Position numbers and translations under genes: made by a program
The notes under the pieces: generated by a model
Told to the model about the DNA's origin: nothing
Database searches by the model: none
What the model saw: the letters and a program-made list of their open reading frames with translations, nothing else
Assembly (NCBI GenBank): GCA_964019165.1
Contig: OZ025277.1
Span: forward strand, 8,895,034 to 8,959,033
Source: Mastigias papua
Taxonomy: Eukaryota; Cnidaria; Scyphozoa; Rhizostomeae; Mastigiidae
DNA length: 64,000 nt
Reading direction: 5' to 3'
Part shown: piece by piece, positions 34,679 through 45,446 of the stretch
How positions within the stretch are numbered: the first letter of the stretch is position 1
How the letters are laid out: the number at the start of each line of letters is the position of its first letter

Positions 34679-35659
34679 GGATCATTCATTTAGTACGTAC
34701 ACACAAAAGTTGCTAAAATTCGACCCCCCTCCCCCCTCGTACGCACACGTACGTTTGTTACATACGCTTTCCCTCTTGCCTACTTACTCTCGGCTATTTC
34801 ACTCCCTACTCCCCACCCCCATCCCCATTTCTAACGGACAGTTTCTAGCCATCCAAAACAGTGGAGAAAGACTTTTCTAAGCATTCACGAGACAGTAGAA
34901 CGATCTTTACAAATGGTATTTTATGAAAAAATTGATGAAATGTATCTTATACAGCTTTGGTGGAGGATAGTATGAAGTAATTTTTCAAAAAAATATTGTA
35001 TGATACATACAGAAAAGGCGATCAATTAGTTTTATTTTTTCGTACGTACTTTAATATGTCAACTCCTCCCATTTGTACGCTATAGTACGCCCCCTCCCAC
35101 CTTTTTTTTATAGATTTGAAGAGAAAAAACACAACCACAACTAACATACAGATACATTTATCTGTGCCTCTCACAGCAGGAAAAGACTCGAAGTCATCGT
35201 GTCCTTGCTATGAGAGACACTTACAATAATATAGCATTTTCAATGAAAAAAACCTGTACATAAAAAACGTTCAGTAAAGCCTTGGACAATCCAACCAAGC
35301 ACCCTACCCTTCGTTAGGCGATTTCAAAAATTTACTAGGGATAGAAAAGTGTTAAGAAAGAAACGAAAGTGCTCGATCGATTTGACCAGGGCTTTGGAGA
35401 ACAAAACAAAAAAAAGATAGGCTGCTGTAACTTATGTTGAAAATTTATTGAAAATGCTTAGTTTTCTTAATGTACGATATTGTGGCATCGAGAATCATCC
35501 TATTGGTAACATTTTCCAATTGTGAACATCCATACAAAAGGGGGCTGCATAAGATTTTAGAGTTCATTGACCGAAGAGATCCGCACGTATTAAGTCGAAC
35601 TTGGGGCAGTGCAGGAGGTTCCCTCCCACCTTCGTGCGTACTGACTAAATGAATGACCC
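34679..35659. mobile_element. Non-autonomous DNA element, GTACGTACGC / poly-G family, copy 2
   Basis: The left end is GGATCATTCATTTAGTACGT and the right end, in reverse complement, GGGTCATTCATTTAGTCAGT. C-run blocks (CCCCCCTCCCCCCTCGTACG at 34723-34742, CGCCCCCTCCCACC at 35089) are the complement of the G runs in copy 1, and 34825-34950 matches 26540-26660 inverted. The segment 35110-35590 has no counterpart in copy 1 and may be a further insertion. No transposase. Confidence 0.65.
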
Positions 35660-35884
35660 ATACACACATTTTGTTATAAGGTGACACCTTATAAGGAACC
35701 TACACACAGGAGTAATAGCTTAAAAAACTTTATAACGAACCTAAACACATTTGTAATACACAAAAAAAGTTTCAGAGGAATCTTTCAATTTTGAATATTG
35801 TATCAATGGAAATAATCGAGAATTAGGACGCCAGTTCCATTCAATTCAGTCAAATCCGTATGAATTGTACGTACTTCTTTAAGT

Positions 35885-36153
35885 CTGGTTTCCATATCGT
35901 CGCAAGTGTCGGGAATATGTCCCAGTCATTGCATCGGCGATGCTACTGGGACGTCTACGATATATGGGAACGTTCTTGTCGTAATATCTCCGACGTCCTA
36001 GTAGTAGTGTCGCCGACACCCCAATAGAGTTAAAAAAAGGTTGGGATGGGCTCAACCTTTGAAAACGTTTCCTATTCATCGCCGACGAGTCCCCGATGAC
36101 TGGGACGCGTCTGGGGCGCCCCCCCCCGTCTCTTGCGACGATATGAAAACCAG
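35885..36153. mobile_element. MITE with 4-bp target duplication, CTGGTTT ends
   Basis: The 269-bp element has inverted ends CTGGTTTCCATATCGTCGCA (left) and CTGGTTTTCATATCGTCGCA (right, reverse complement), followed by AGTGTCGGG and AGAGACGGG. It is flanked by AAGT on both sides (35881-35884 and 36154-36157). The interior is unusually CpG-rich for this region (CGTCGCAAG, GTCGCCGAC, GACGCGTC) and ends in a C run. No coding capacity. Confidence 0.8.
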
Positions 36154-36920
36154 AAGTGTTTCAAAAAAGGGATTTTTGCTAAAACTTTGAATATCTATAG
36201 TCCCCTGTCGCAACACTTAGCACTTAAATGCTTAGAACACTAAATATTCAATTGAAATTAAGAAATTATTAAGGGACCAATCATTATTATTGATTGAGTT
36301 GGTATGGAAATTGTTGAGGGGGATCTATTACCTACTTTTCAAGGGGCGCCAGACAAAAGCTCTATGAATATTGGTGTGGCTGTTCCAAAGACAAACTATT
36401 TTCCTTACAGGCCAACTTTTTTACTCCTTGGTTGGTGCTATGTTTTTGTCGTGTCAATTTTCGATTTTGGTGATTTCTGCCATGAGACGATCTGTTGGAG
36501 TGATTGCCTGTCATGAGCGAAAACACTCCACAGATCTTTGAAGAACTCTTATGAAGAATATGAAGAAATACAATAGCTATAGCTAGTATTAAAGCAATTA
36601 TAGATCAATGGCATGGTCACTTGATTCAGAACGTTAGTCCGATAAATGATCTTTGTGGGAAAGTGAATTATCAGCTGCTTTACACTCCTTTTTTTGTGCA
36701 ATTTGCTCTGAATGGGGCCAGCTGTACAGTTGAAATATAGAGGAAAAGTCTCCATGCTCCATCTTCCTCTTGACTTCTTCACTTTTCTCCCCAGATAGCA
36801 TGTCACCAATCACTCATCAACAGCTCCCCAGGTCATGTCCCATTTCCTTTCTGTTTTTTCCTTTTCTTCTCATATGCATTACGGTTTCCTCTAGCACGAT
36901 CAAATTTCCTATTTAGCACA

Positions 36921-37127
36921 CTAGCTCCAGCTTTCCTTTTCAACATGGCCAATATTCAAGAGGTTATCATTTAACTTCAACATTTCACTTGCCTTCCATG
37001 GATTGATGATTAAATCTTCTTCAAACTGCTTTGCTTTTAGTCTTTTAGCTTCTACCATCAACATTTCAATTTTTTGCAAGACATCTTCAAGGAACTGAAG
37101 AGAATTTGCAGCTAGAATCAGGCCCAG
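36921..37127 (-). pseudogene. Decayed coding stretch with coiled-coil character
   Basis: The minus strand gives about 68 open codons including NSLQFLEDVLQKIEMLMVEA and RLKAKQFEEDLIINPWKASE, a leucine-spaced helical sequence. Beyond it the frame breaks, and a basic KRKKQKGN-like tail follows near 36840. I do not recognise it. It lies on the same strand as, and downstream of, the relic at 37622-37890, so it may belong to the same dead element. Confidence 0.3.
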
Positions 37128-37621
37128 TAATAAAAGATGACCATGATCCCCGGCATATTTTTATATATTATGCCAGTTTGAATCATTCGGCCCTCAAAAC
37201 TTAGTATCGTATGACTCAATCTGAGCAGTTCTTTTTTCAACCTCCAAGTACGTTTGCAACCACTAGTAAATGGTAGTCCATTTTAATTTGCTTCTCAAGT
37301 TATTCAGTGGTAGAAAACAGCGAACATCCAAACCAATGCATGGCTTCTATCAGCACTGACAGTAATACCATCTATGGCCTTTCAAAACAGCTATGGTTTA
37401 TTAAGAGCAAAGGGCCCTAATCAAAGGGAACCTCCAATGAACTTTCTACTTCGTCTGGTTTTTGGCAATGTCGTGCTAGGAGGTTCCTGAGACCATTACT
37501 AAAACCTTTACTGATCAGTGATCCTAGCACAACACTAAACTCATTCTTTCCGTTTTGCCTATTTGCCTCAATTAATGACCAATGTGAAATGTAAGTATAA
37601 ATAATAAGGTTTATTTGTTCA

Positions 37622-37890
37622 TTAAACAACAGTCAATTGTCTTCCAACCAAAATCTCCATAGTTAGGATGTCCTGATGAAACCATTCACCATGCTTTTCA
37701 CTCACGTCTCCCAAATTTTCTCTGAAGAAGTCCAGGTGCGAATGTAAGTAGTGTAGCTTAACTGACATTCTGCAGCCTTGTTTTCTTTAACATTCAATTT
37801 AATTTTTTACCAGCTCCTGGTAGTTTTCTCATTTTTTCCCAAAAACCTTTCACTACCAGCCGAAAAGCTTGCCATGCATTTTGGTCGAAA
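37622..37890 (-). pseudogene. Relic of a widespread mobile-element ORF (FHQDI-type)
   Basis: The minus strand reads AWQAFRLVVKGF near 37890. After a stop and frame change there is a clean run MSVKLHYLHSHLDFFRENLG, DVSEKHGEWFHQDILTME, ending in a stop at 37622. I recognise the HSHLDFF ... FHQDI signature from uncharacterised proteins repeated in insect and cnidarian genomes and assumed to come from mobile elements; its biochemical role is not known to me. The copy is fragmentary. Confidence 0.5.
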
Positions 37891-38070
37891 CTTTACATTT
37901 TGCATTCTAACCTTTGTCCAAACAGTATGCGCGAAATAGCAAATGCTCTGTTTAGTAGAGAAATTCCTAAAAATACCCCTATGAATACGAAATGTGTGAT
38001 ATTGCTTTACTTTAAAAAATATTGACAGTAAGGCTAAACTAAGGTTATACCCGTAAGCACTTTTAAAACT

Positions 38071-38373
38071 TTACATAACCTTTACATAAACAAAATTTTG
38101 TTGCAAAGTGTTATCATATACACTTACATTTTCCTTGCAAATAGAAGCTTTTAAAGTTTGATCTAATGCCTCGAGATATTTCTTCTTTTGTTTCGAGGTT
38201 ATTATCATAGAACGGGTTTTACCTACATTGAGAGATAGCTTATTCTCCTTCAACCAGATATCGAATGTCTTTATATCTTCATTTAAAGCATTCTTCATTA
38301 CAGTGATATCTTTAGAAAAATGATAAATACTTGTATCATCAGCATATACGGAAACTGTAGAGTTCTTAATAAT
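38071..38373 (-). mobile_element. LINE reverse transcriptase, distal half (YADD block)
   Basis: The minus strand reads TVSVYADDTSIYHFSKD and then LNEDIKTFDIWLKENKLSLN, VGKTRSMIITSKQ: catalytic motif C plus the helix and strand that follow it in LINE reverse transcriptases (W-x-x-x-N-x-L-x-L-N-x-x-K-T). It stops at 38071. The upstream half lies at 40594-40980, separated by the hAT-like insert 38374-40593. Confidence 0.75.
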
Positions 38374-40593
38374 CAGAGATGTGTAAGATACCTACTCTAT
38401 AGAAGTATCTTATAACAAGAGAACTGTTGTTGGGAAAATAATGTTATCATATTACAAAATAATGTTAGTAGTTAGAAAAAGTATCCTATCGTAAGATGCT
38501 AGATATTTACAAAGACAGTATCTAAGACAACATTTCAGGATATTGATACAAAGGTACTTTACGAAAGGGTACATTACCAATGCCTCCCAAGATTATGTTT
38601 AATTTCTTAACGAGTGACACATTGTCAATTCAATTAGCATATATACTGCCAATATAAGTGCAGCTGGTCTATTTGAGTGTACTTTTCCAGTTCTAAGTAT
38701 ACAGAACTCACATATTAGTCATTCCTTTATTAAGAAGACAAAATATGAAGCATATTCTTGAATTCATAATAAATACTTACATACTTTTTCACCCGTCACA
38801 GATATAATATCGAGGTACCTAACTTATCTATTACAATAGGCGGAACTAAAGTTCACGAGTAAGTAATGGAAAAGCAAAATTTTCTAACGCTTTGATCTAT
38901 GGCATAGAGTACAGATGTGGAAGATATGTCTTTCACACTATGACACACTCAGATAAGTTAAGGAGGTACTACAAAAGTGGTACCACTGTCCTTTAGCATA
39001 GATATTGAAGTATAGCAACAGTAGCGACAAGTACTAGTGAATGAGACTCAGCGGATGATTGTATTAACGGTTGTAGTAAGCAGTTAGAACCAGAAACACT
39101 AACAGTTTTAGAAATAGATACACCACTTGGAGGCACATAAAAACGTAAATCGTATATTCCAGCTCTAGTAATAGATATAAACAGCTGTAATGCAGTTTGT
39201 CTACCACGCATCAAGATAAAATCTTGCTTGTTGAAGCAAAGCAGATATAATAATATTCAGAAGAAAACTGACAATGAAAGAGTACGTAATGAACTTTTCT
39301 AGCTTTTTGGAAATGTAAAGTTAACCCATAGAAGTTATGGCAAGCATTATCAGTGTTTCTGCAGGTGAACTAGCACAACCAATGAGCTATCAACTACTAG
39401 TGAACCAAACATGCTATACCAAAACACATAAACTCACAATCAACAGGATCTCTTTTAGGCTACGCTTGATGGTTTTGATGGCTATATTTCTTCAAATAGT
39501 ACTAAATTTAATCAACAAGAATGAAATAGAATGCAAGAAGAAGCAAGCTGCTAAATGAATGGCTGGGGAGGAAAAACTTGGAAGGAACTCCCATTTAATT
39601 TCTCAGGTCCTACTGCAGTGTTTCCATTTGGAACCGTAACGATTTGGGTACGGTAAGGCCTTGCGTTTCCACTAGGCCGGTTCCTATTGGAACTGATTCT
39701 GGCAAAACTGCGCAGGAGACAACTATCTCCAAGGTGTGCAAAAAATAAAAGAACTCCAAATAAAGTTCGCAAGGCTTATTCGTACCCAGATCATTACGGT
39801 TCCAAATGGAATCACTCCCATGGAAACGCAGCCTAAGTATCAAGAAGCACTAAATTTCGTATAACAAAGATTGCAGCCATTTCAGCAGGCACTTGAGCAA
39901 GGACACATGAGGGAAAGGGTACCCTCTACCTACCTGTCATTAGAGGCAACAGAGGGGCCAACACATCATTTTCACGATGATGATGTGTGCTAACGATAAT
40001 TTTTGTTTAAAGATCACAGGACCCCAGTATCTATAACATAACAATTATGCAACAACAACTACCCAAAAGAAAGCTATCTACTGAGTGGACACTAAACCTG
40101 TTGCTACGGACTTTTGGATAGGGCAGAAACCAGGTGCACTTACGTTTAAAGATAGGAATAAACGAAAACATTTCTGTCTCTCAGCTATAGTTTCTTTCGA
40201 CAAAAAAGTAATTTGCAAACACTGACATTTAATTTTCTCTAACTACTTGTTCTTGACCACGGGTAGCATGCCTAACTCTCCTGCTAGTAATACACATCTC
40301 CACTGAAGATGCTCTTTCTAGGTTCTTGCTCCAGTACCATTACTTGGCATTACTGGATAGCAGCGTTTACGTCCACTTTCTTTACTCGTTAGAAATTGAC
40401 TCAAGTTTCTTGTAACTTCAACATGTTTTTAGAAATTATCGTATTCCAAAATAGTGCTACTTGGGAGAATCAATATCTTACTACAAGGTACAGTTACATT
40501 GTATGCGAAGTATCTTGTTACAATATACTGTTACATTTATCAGGATCTAGATGGTATCTTCAAGATACCAAGATAAGATTTGGCCCATCTCTT
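38374..40593. mobile_element. hAT-like element of 2.2 kb, non-autonomous or decayed, inserted in a LINE
   Basis: It begins CAGAGATGTGTAAGATAC and ends, in reverse complement, AAGAGATGGGCCAAATCTTA (first base changed from C). Many GTATCTT/AAGATAC subterminal repeats lie near both ends, and CAG-x-GATGGGC termini of this type are typical of hAT elements. The flanks TTAATAAT (38366-38373) and TCTATAAT (40594-40601) are an 8-bp duplication with two mismatches. It splits a minus-strand LINE exactly between the (L)GP-F-L-F-L-V-Y and YADD parts of the reverse transcriptase. Interior frames (38993-39214 -, 39337-39558 +) show no transposase. A 219-bp MITE is nested at 39613-39831. Confidence 0.75.
39613..39831. 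mobile_element. MITE with 4-bp target duplication, CTGC...TTTCC ends
   Basis: Inverted ends of about 55 bp: left CTGCAGTGTTTCCATTTGGA continuing ACCGTAACGATTTGGGTACG, right (reverse complement) CTGCGTTTCCATGGGAGTGA continuing TTCCATTTGGAACCGTAATG. CCTA flanks both sides (39609-39612, 39832-39835). The left end lacks an ATGGGAGTGATTCC block found in the right end. Together with 35885-36153 it defines a CTG-ended, 4-bp-duplication type. Confidence 0.75.
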
Positions 40594-40980
40594 TCTATAA
40601 TACAAGGAGTTCATATATATGTAAACAAGAAATAGAAATGGACCTAGGCATAACCGTTGCGGGAGGCCTGTTCAATATTATTCATATTTGACTCCACGCC
40701 GTTAAATCGACAATATTGCTTTATATTACTAAGATAAAATGGAAACGTGCTGGTTTCAATAGAAATATTCAATAATAGCGTAAAAATTCTGGAAATTAAA
40801 GGAAAAGCAATCTTCAGGTATTGACCAGAGATATCACCCTTGTTGAAGACTTTCTTTAACTTAAACTCAGACATTGCCTCTTGGATTTTCCTTTCAATAA
40901 TTACTTCGAAATTAAAAGCCCTGATTGCAATCATTGATATGAATTTCTTTGCATAGAAAGGTACCTGAGACAAAATCAAT
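40594..40980 (-). mobile_element. LINE reverse transcriptase, proximal half
   Basis: The minus-strand frame 40979-40644 gives IQEAMSEFKLKKVFNKGDIS, then GQYLKIAFPLISRIFTLLLN and ISIETSTFPFYL. This is the LINE finger region, in which L-x-x-x-K-A-x-G-x-D-x-I is followed by L-K ... P-x-I-S-x-x-x-T-x-x-x-N-x-S-I-x-x-G-x-F-P. The catalytic K-A-x-G-x-D is degraded. A different frame near 40600-40650 reads CLGPFLFLVYIY, the block just before the catalytic loop. About 60-70 residues between the two are deleted. It continues in 38071-38373. Confidence 0.65.
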
Positions 40981-41739
40981 ATATATAGCTAACTGTTTTC
41001 AACGGATGAAAAGAACAGTTTATACAAAATACTTTCTCTATCAAATTTGGTTTGATCAGAGCTTTTCAAGCTGACAATATTCGCAGATTGGGAAGAATAA
41101 ACTATCAAGAACCCTTGATATTTCAATTGTTATTAAAGATTTTAGCAGGAAGATAAAAGTAGAATTAGAGAGCAAAAGTGGGATTTCAGAAAATTTAGAA
41201 AAAGGTGGTCCGGCAACGGAATTGAAATAAAATGTGCTCTGTTTTCTTGTTGGTCTTTCTTTTCTTTTTATTTTTTTTATGTTAAGTTCTTTTGCAAATG
41301 TCATGCTTTTTCCTTGATCAGCATACCACTGACAGGAATATTTTCTAACCAGTTTTATCTACTTGACCAAAGGTACAAATTCTCACCCTTTCATGGAAAT
41401 ACTCCCTCTCTGGAAGGCTTCAAATCCATTATATTTATTTTTCCAAGTTGAAAGTGCATTTGCCGAGAAACCAATTATTTTTGCAACTTTTTCATGGATT
41501 CAATTTTCTCTAGCTCTAATAATTTATATTTGACTTATAAGCTTTGTTGTTTGTTAAGCGTTTTCGACATATTTACAATTGAGTGATTGTTAATTTTAGA
41601 AATCAAAACACTTGAAAACAAAATCAGAAGACCATCCGATGATGATAATGAGCTCGTTTACACGACTAAAAATTGAATCACAAAGAGAGTCTTGTAGTAG
41701 GACCTGAAAACTCGTTCGGAAAATACACGTTTTTTACAA
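40981..41739. other. Stretch with nothing recognised
   Basis: AT-rich DNA. The open frame 41056-41304 (-) has no motif and could be degraded LINE sequence upstream of the reverse transcriptase. Confidence 0.35.
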
Positions 41740-42010
41740 GAAAGACGTTTATGAAAACGAGGCTCAAAAGGCCAAAATCTTAAGCAAATGTTAAGAAAAT
41801 CACTAGGCTAAAGTCCCAAAGTTCATTTTTTGTACATGCTAGAAATCGACATTAGTTCATTCTTTACAAGCTCCTTTACAAAGATCAAAACTCTTTTTTG
41901 ATAATCTTGGATAACAAAGATCAAACTTAAAGTAAAAATTCTTTAAGAAAATCTCAGCCACACTTTCGAGAGAAATTAAGAAAAATGAGGCTGAGGCTTT
42001 TCTTATTAAA
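41740..42010 (-). repeat. Dispersed repeat rich in TTTTCTTAA and TTGAGCCT, copy 2
   Basis: On the minus strand 41740-41815 reads GATTTTCTTAACATTTGCTT, then AAGATTTTGGCCTTTTGAGC, matching 19766-19805 in order. AAGAAAATCTCAGCC and AATGAGGCTGAGGCTTTTC at 41943-42000 continue the same theme. No coding capacity. Confidence 0.5.
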
Positions 42011-43263
42011 CAAAAGTTTGTAGAGGGTTTCGAATTACATGGTGACTGTTCTTGCGCAAGTGGGGGATTTATTCGAAACCCAAGAGTACTTCCAAACTGA
42101 GAAAGATATCTGCAAAGTAGATGTATAATACACCATGGTAAGAACAATTAAAAAAAGAAGCACTTTGAAATGAAAACTGGGATAACAGAGGGCAGGAAAA
42201 GTAAAATGGCAAAGAGCAAGAGAGAATTGAGACAGATATTGGCGTGAATTTCTTATGAAGTATACAGCGAAAAATAAAAGGCAAATCAAAAAGAAAGAAA
42301 AGAAAATGCTAACAAGATTGAGAAGTTTAGAGGACTAGCAATTGAGTAGAGAAGACCTGTTATATCTGAAGGTAAAACCATTGGATGTGTTTAGATACCG
42401 TAGCACAACGTTGAAGCATGGATACGCAATAATAGAATCACTTTCTTGCATGAAAATATGTTTCAAACATATAATTTTCCTCTCCGATCTCTTCTAATGT
42501 TTATTAAGTATTATTAAAATTGCAATACTCTTGTTAACATGCAAAAATATGTAAAAGGCACAAACAATTCAAATCCTATCCAACCAGTCCATACAAATAT
42601 TCGTGATTTTTCTCAAACAGGTTGATATCAAATTTAGACTTAATTAAAAAATTTATCAGTTCACCGATGTAGTGCTTTCATTACAAAATCAAGACTTCAA
42701 TGGATTGCTTTCTTTCCTATTAATCTTAATAGTTTCAGATTATTTTGACTGAAGTTTTCGGCCGCTTGTCGCTTCAGACTGACAAAATCCCTAACGATAT
42801 CGAACGTTTGAAAAACGACAATACTTAAAATTTCGTTATAATTAGTCCTCTGTGAGTACTTTTAGTTCATTATCAGTTAACTCCACAAACAAACCAAATT
42901 CCAAAAGCATCGCTATTGCTGTTATAACTGTTGAAAAGTGTGTAGGATGTTATTTAGCTCTCATCTTGAAGTATTTTGTAGCACTATCCCTAATTTGGCT
43001 TTCCTACTATCCGTGTACAAAGAATTGAAGAAAAATCAATTCCGAAGGTATTTCACAATATTACTGTAGCTCGAAAAGCAGGTATCCCCATTCAAAATAT
43101 GTTAAAGACATAATCTATCGAAGAAAGAACTGTAAACACAACTGACCAGACTAATAGATTTAAGCAGCAGCAAATTGTGAATGAGAAAACCCACTTTTGT
43201 AAAGGAATACAATTGCAGCAAATCTTGTAGTCCAATAACAGTATAAGGTACAATTAATCACTT
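42011..43263. other. Stretch with nothing recognised
   Basis: Antisense and overlapping open frames at 41857-42289 have no domain and are biased by repeat sequence. Nothing else supported. Confidence 0.4.
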
Positions 43264-43653
43264 ATGAAAACTGATTTGATAAAGCATTGTATGACGGATG
43301 TTGTCAGCCAACCTCAAGGCACAGTAAAAACACGTGTTTCTTTTACGGAGAGTTTCCAGCTAACGATAATTTTTAGTGGTATTCTGTCTTTAGCTGAGAG
43401 TGCTAACACACAGGATGCTGTATATCGAATGGGGCATGCAACGAATTCACTAAATGCACGAACATTTAAGGAGAAAATCCGGAGTTTCTTCGGAAATAGT
43501 CCCCACTCTACTTTCATTTTCATTGAAGAATTTTCCTGGATACTCACCAGAGAACTATACTATTCAATCAAACTTAGTTCTATGATGCGTCCTTCTAGAA
43601 ACTCTAAAAAGTATGATTTTAAGAGTTTTGTCCGTGGTCGGAAAAAGCAATAG
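43264..43653 (+). CDS. Unrecognised open frame, 129 codons
   Basis: One of the longer uninterrupted frames in the window. It contains NSLNARTFKEKIRSFFGNSP and a basic tail ending FVRGRKKQ; the first 60 residues are mixed and lack a signal peptide. I recognise no family. A 77-codon frame lies antisense to it, so chance is possible. It could also be a transposon remnant, since an inverted-repeat element begins 200 bases downstream. Confidence 0.2.
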   Translation: MKTDLIKHCMTDVVSQPQGTVKTRVSFTESFQLTIIFSGILSLAESANTQDAVYRMGHATNSLNARTFKEKIRSFFGNSPHSTFIFIEEFSWILTRELYYSIKLSSMMRPSRNSKKYDFKSFVRGRKKQ

Positions 43654-43855
43654 TGGATACTCTTATATCACTGAACAAAGCTTTCAGCGCCCCTTTAGCT
43701 ATAGACTTATAGCACTGTTCTTGATACAGAATGAGGGACTTTATGGAGTGTAAAAAGGTTTGTTTTGTGTCTAACGAGAATGGGCACTAAAACGTATCCG
43801 GACCCCTCAATGAAAAGCATCCCAAAACGCCACTAGAAAGGATTCTCTACTGAAA

Positions 43856-44406
43856 GGGGCCATTCAAAAAGTACGTACGCTCTAGAGGGGGGAGGGGGTA
43901 CCTGAAAAGCGTACGACAGCGTACAAGGGGGGAGGGGGTATTTCAAAGAACGTACGTACGTCCATGTAATTTTTAAGTGTTGCTTAATTGAAAAACATCT
44001 TAAGTGAATACAACTATCTTTTAAGCCCTGGCCAAACGATCCAACATTGACCCACATTAAGCCAGCAAATGCTTGGTTTATTTTGGCTTCATGTTGGAAG
44101 AGGGGGACCAAATGACCCAGCAAATGTTGGATTGCAAGCACAGCTGCACGTTTTTTGGCGCGCCTTCATATTGCGAGAATGAAAAAGACCTTTGTGCGCA
44201 TGCTTGAAGTCAGCAAATGTTGCAATTTTTCGAGCTTTGCAAATTGAGAGAGAATTTATGTATTTGAATTTTTAGGTGGGTGGGGGAGTGATGGCTTAAA
44301 AGTCCGTACGCTCAGGGGAGGGGGTACCTCAAAAACGCACGAAAGCGTACAAGGGGGAGAGGGGGTCAAAAATCCATCGATATTGAGCGTACGTACTTTT
44401 TGAACT
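43856..44406. mobile_element. Non-autonomous DNA element, GTACGTACGC / poly-G family, copy 3 (variant ends)
   Basis: The left end is GGGGCCATTCAAAAAGTACG and the right end, in reverse complement, GAGTTCAAAAAGTACGTACG, both continuing CGCTC. Internal blocks such as GAGGGGGGAGGGGGTACCTG and GCGTACAAGGGGGGAGGGGG occur at both ends in the same polarity. The CAAAAAGT of the ends replaces the CATTTAGT of copies 1 and 2, so this is a subfamily. The centre (44023-44240) contains CCCTGGCCAAACGATCCAAC and is probably another small element. No transposase. Confidence 0.7.
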
Positions 44407-45446
44407 CAAGGAGGCACATGTCCCTAGTGGAAAAGACAGGTTACATTGATTTTGCTTTTCAAAGTTTGACGAAAGGGTCTCTTAAGACAATGAATTTCTC
44501 TGGTAAACAAATGAGCAAAGTTTATTCACATAGTAATATACACTGTAGATTAAAAAAATACCACAACAGCTCGTATTACTACAAGAACAGCCTAAAAATA
44601 TAACAATGACTTGGACAAAGTGAATGTGAATATATTGCAACAATGAGCAGAACAATCTACTTCCTGATAAAATTCTGAACTTTTCTCTTAAAGTACTTTT
44701 GGAACTCAGCATTCTAATAAATAGTGAGGTAAGGATGCAACTCTTAAGTCATAAGTACTAAAATCCTAGGTTACAATGAGCTTACATCCAAATAACAAGC
44801 CCCCTTTTTACGATTCATCATCAGAGGTACTTTGACAATCAGTTTCATTGATTTTGGTCATTTGTGATCAGGCAATGAACCTCAGTAAATCATGTCATGC
44901 ATATTTGTAGAAATGTAAGCATATTGCAACAAACTAATTTTCAACTATATAACTACTGGCCTATCTTAACTAACAAAATACATAAAGTAGCAAACTTCAT
45001 TCAATAGACTTCCTATATCCTCTACAAATGGACCACAAGATATATATCCTCCTTAACTTTCATTTTATTTCTAACTGAACATGGGTTCCAGATGTAACTA
45101 CTGTACTCCTGCAGAATAGATAATGGTGTTACAATGATTTTACAAAATTAGCAGCATATACACAAACTATGCAAAGAAGCAGGGTAGTTAATCTAAAAGG
45201 TCATTAGCAAAATTATTAAAAACATTTGATAGCAAAGATAGTTTTGTTAGTTCTTAGAATGGATTATATGAAAGTATCACGCCTGTTGGTGCTATTTTCA
45301 AACACATAGATAATAACGTATTTACCAGAACAATTGATAATATAGTGCCAATAAAATTTGATACTTCAAATGCCTTGAACCGATTGCCAAGAAGCATTCC
45401 TGGTACAGGATCTTGTCAGATCGATGAAACAATTGGACACTATAAA
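44407..45446. other. Stretch with nothing recognised
   Basis: This may include the 3' UTR of the minus-strand frame at 45447-45890. Frames at 44400-44712 are antisense to each other and motif-free. Confidence 0.35.

Noticed and set aside
42011..42289. Several overlapping minus-strand frames suggesting a membrane protein
   Set aside because: Three frames are open at once over AG-rich DNA, which gives Phe/Leu/Ser-rich peptides by composition alone.
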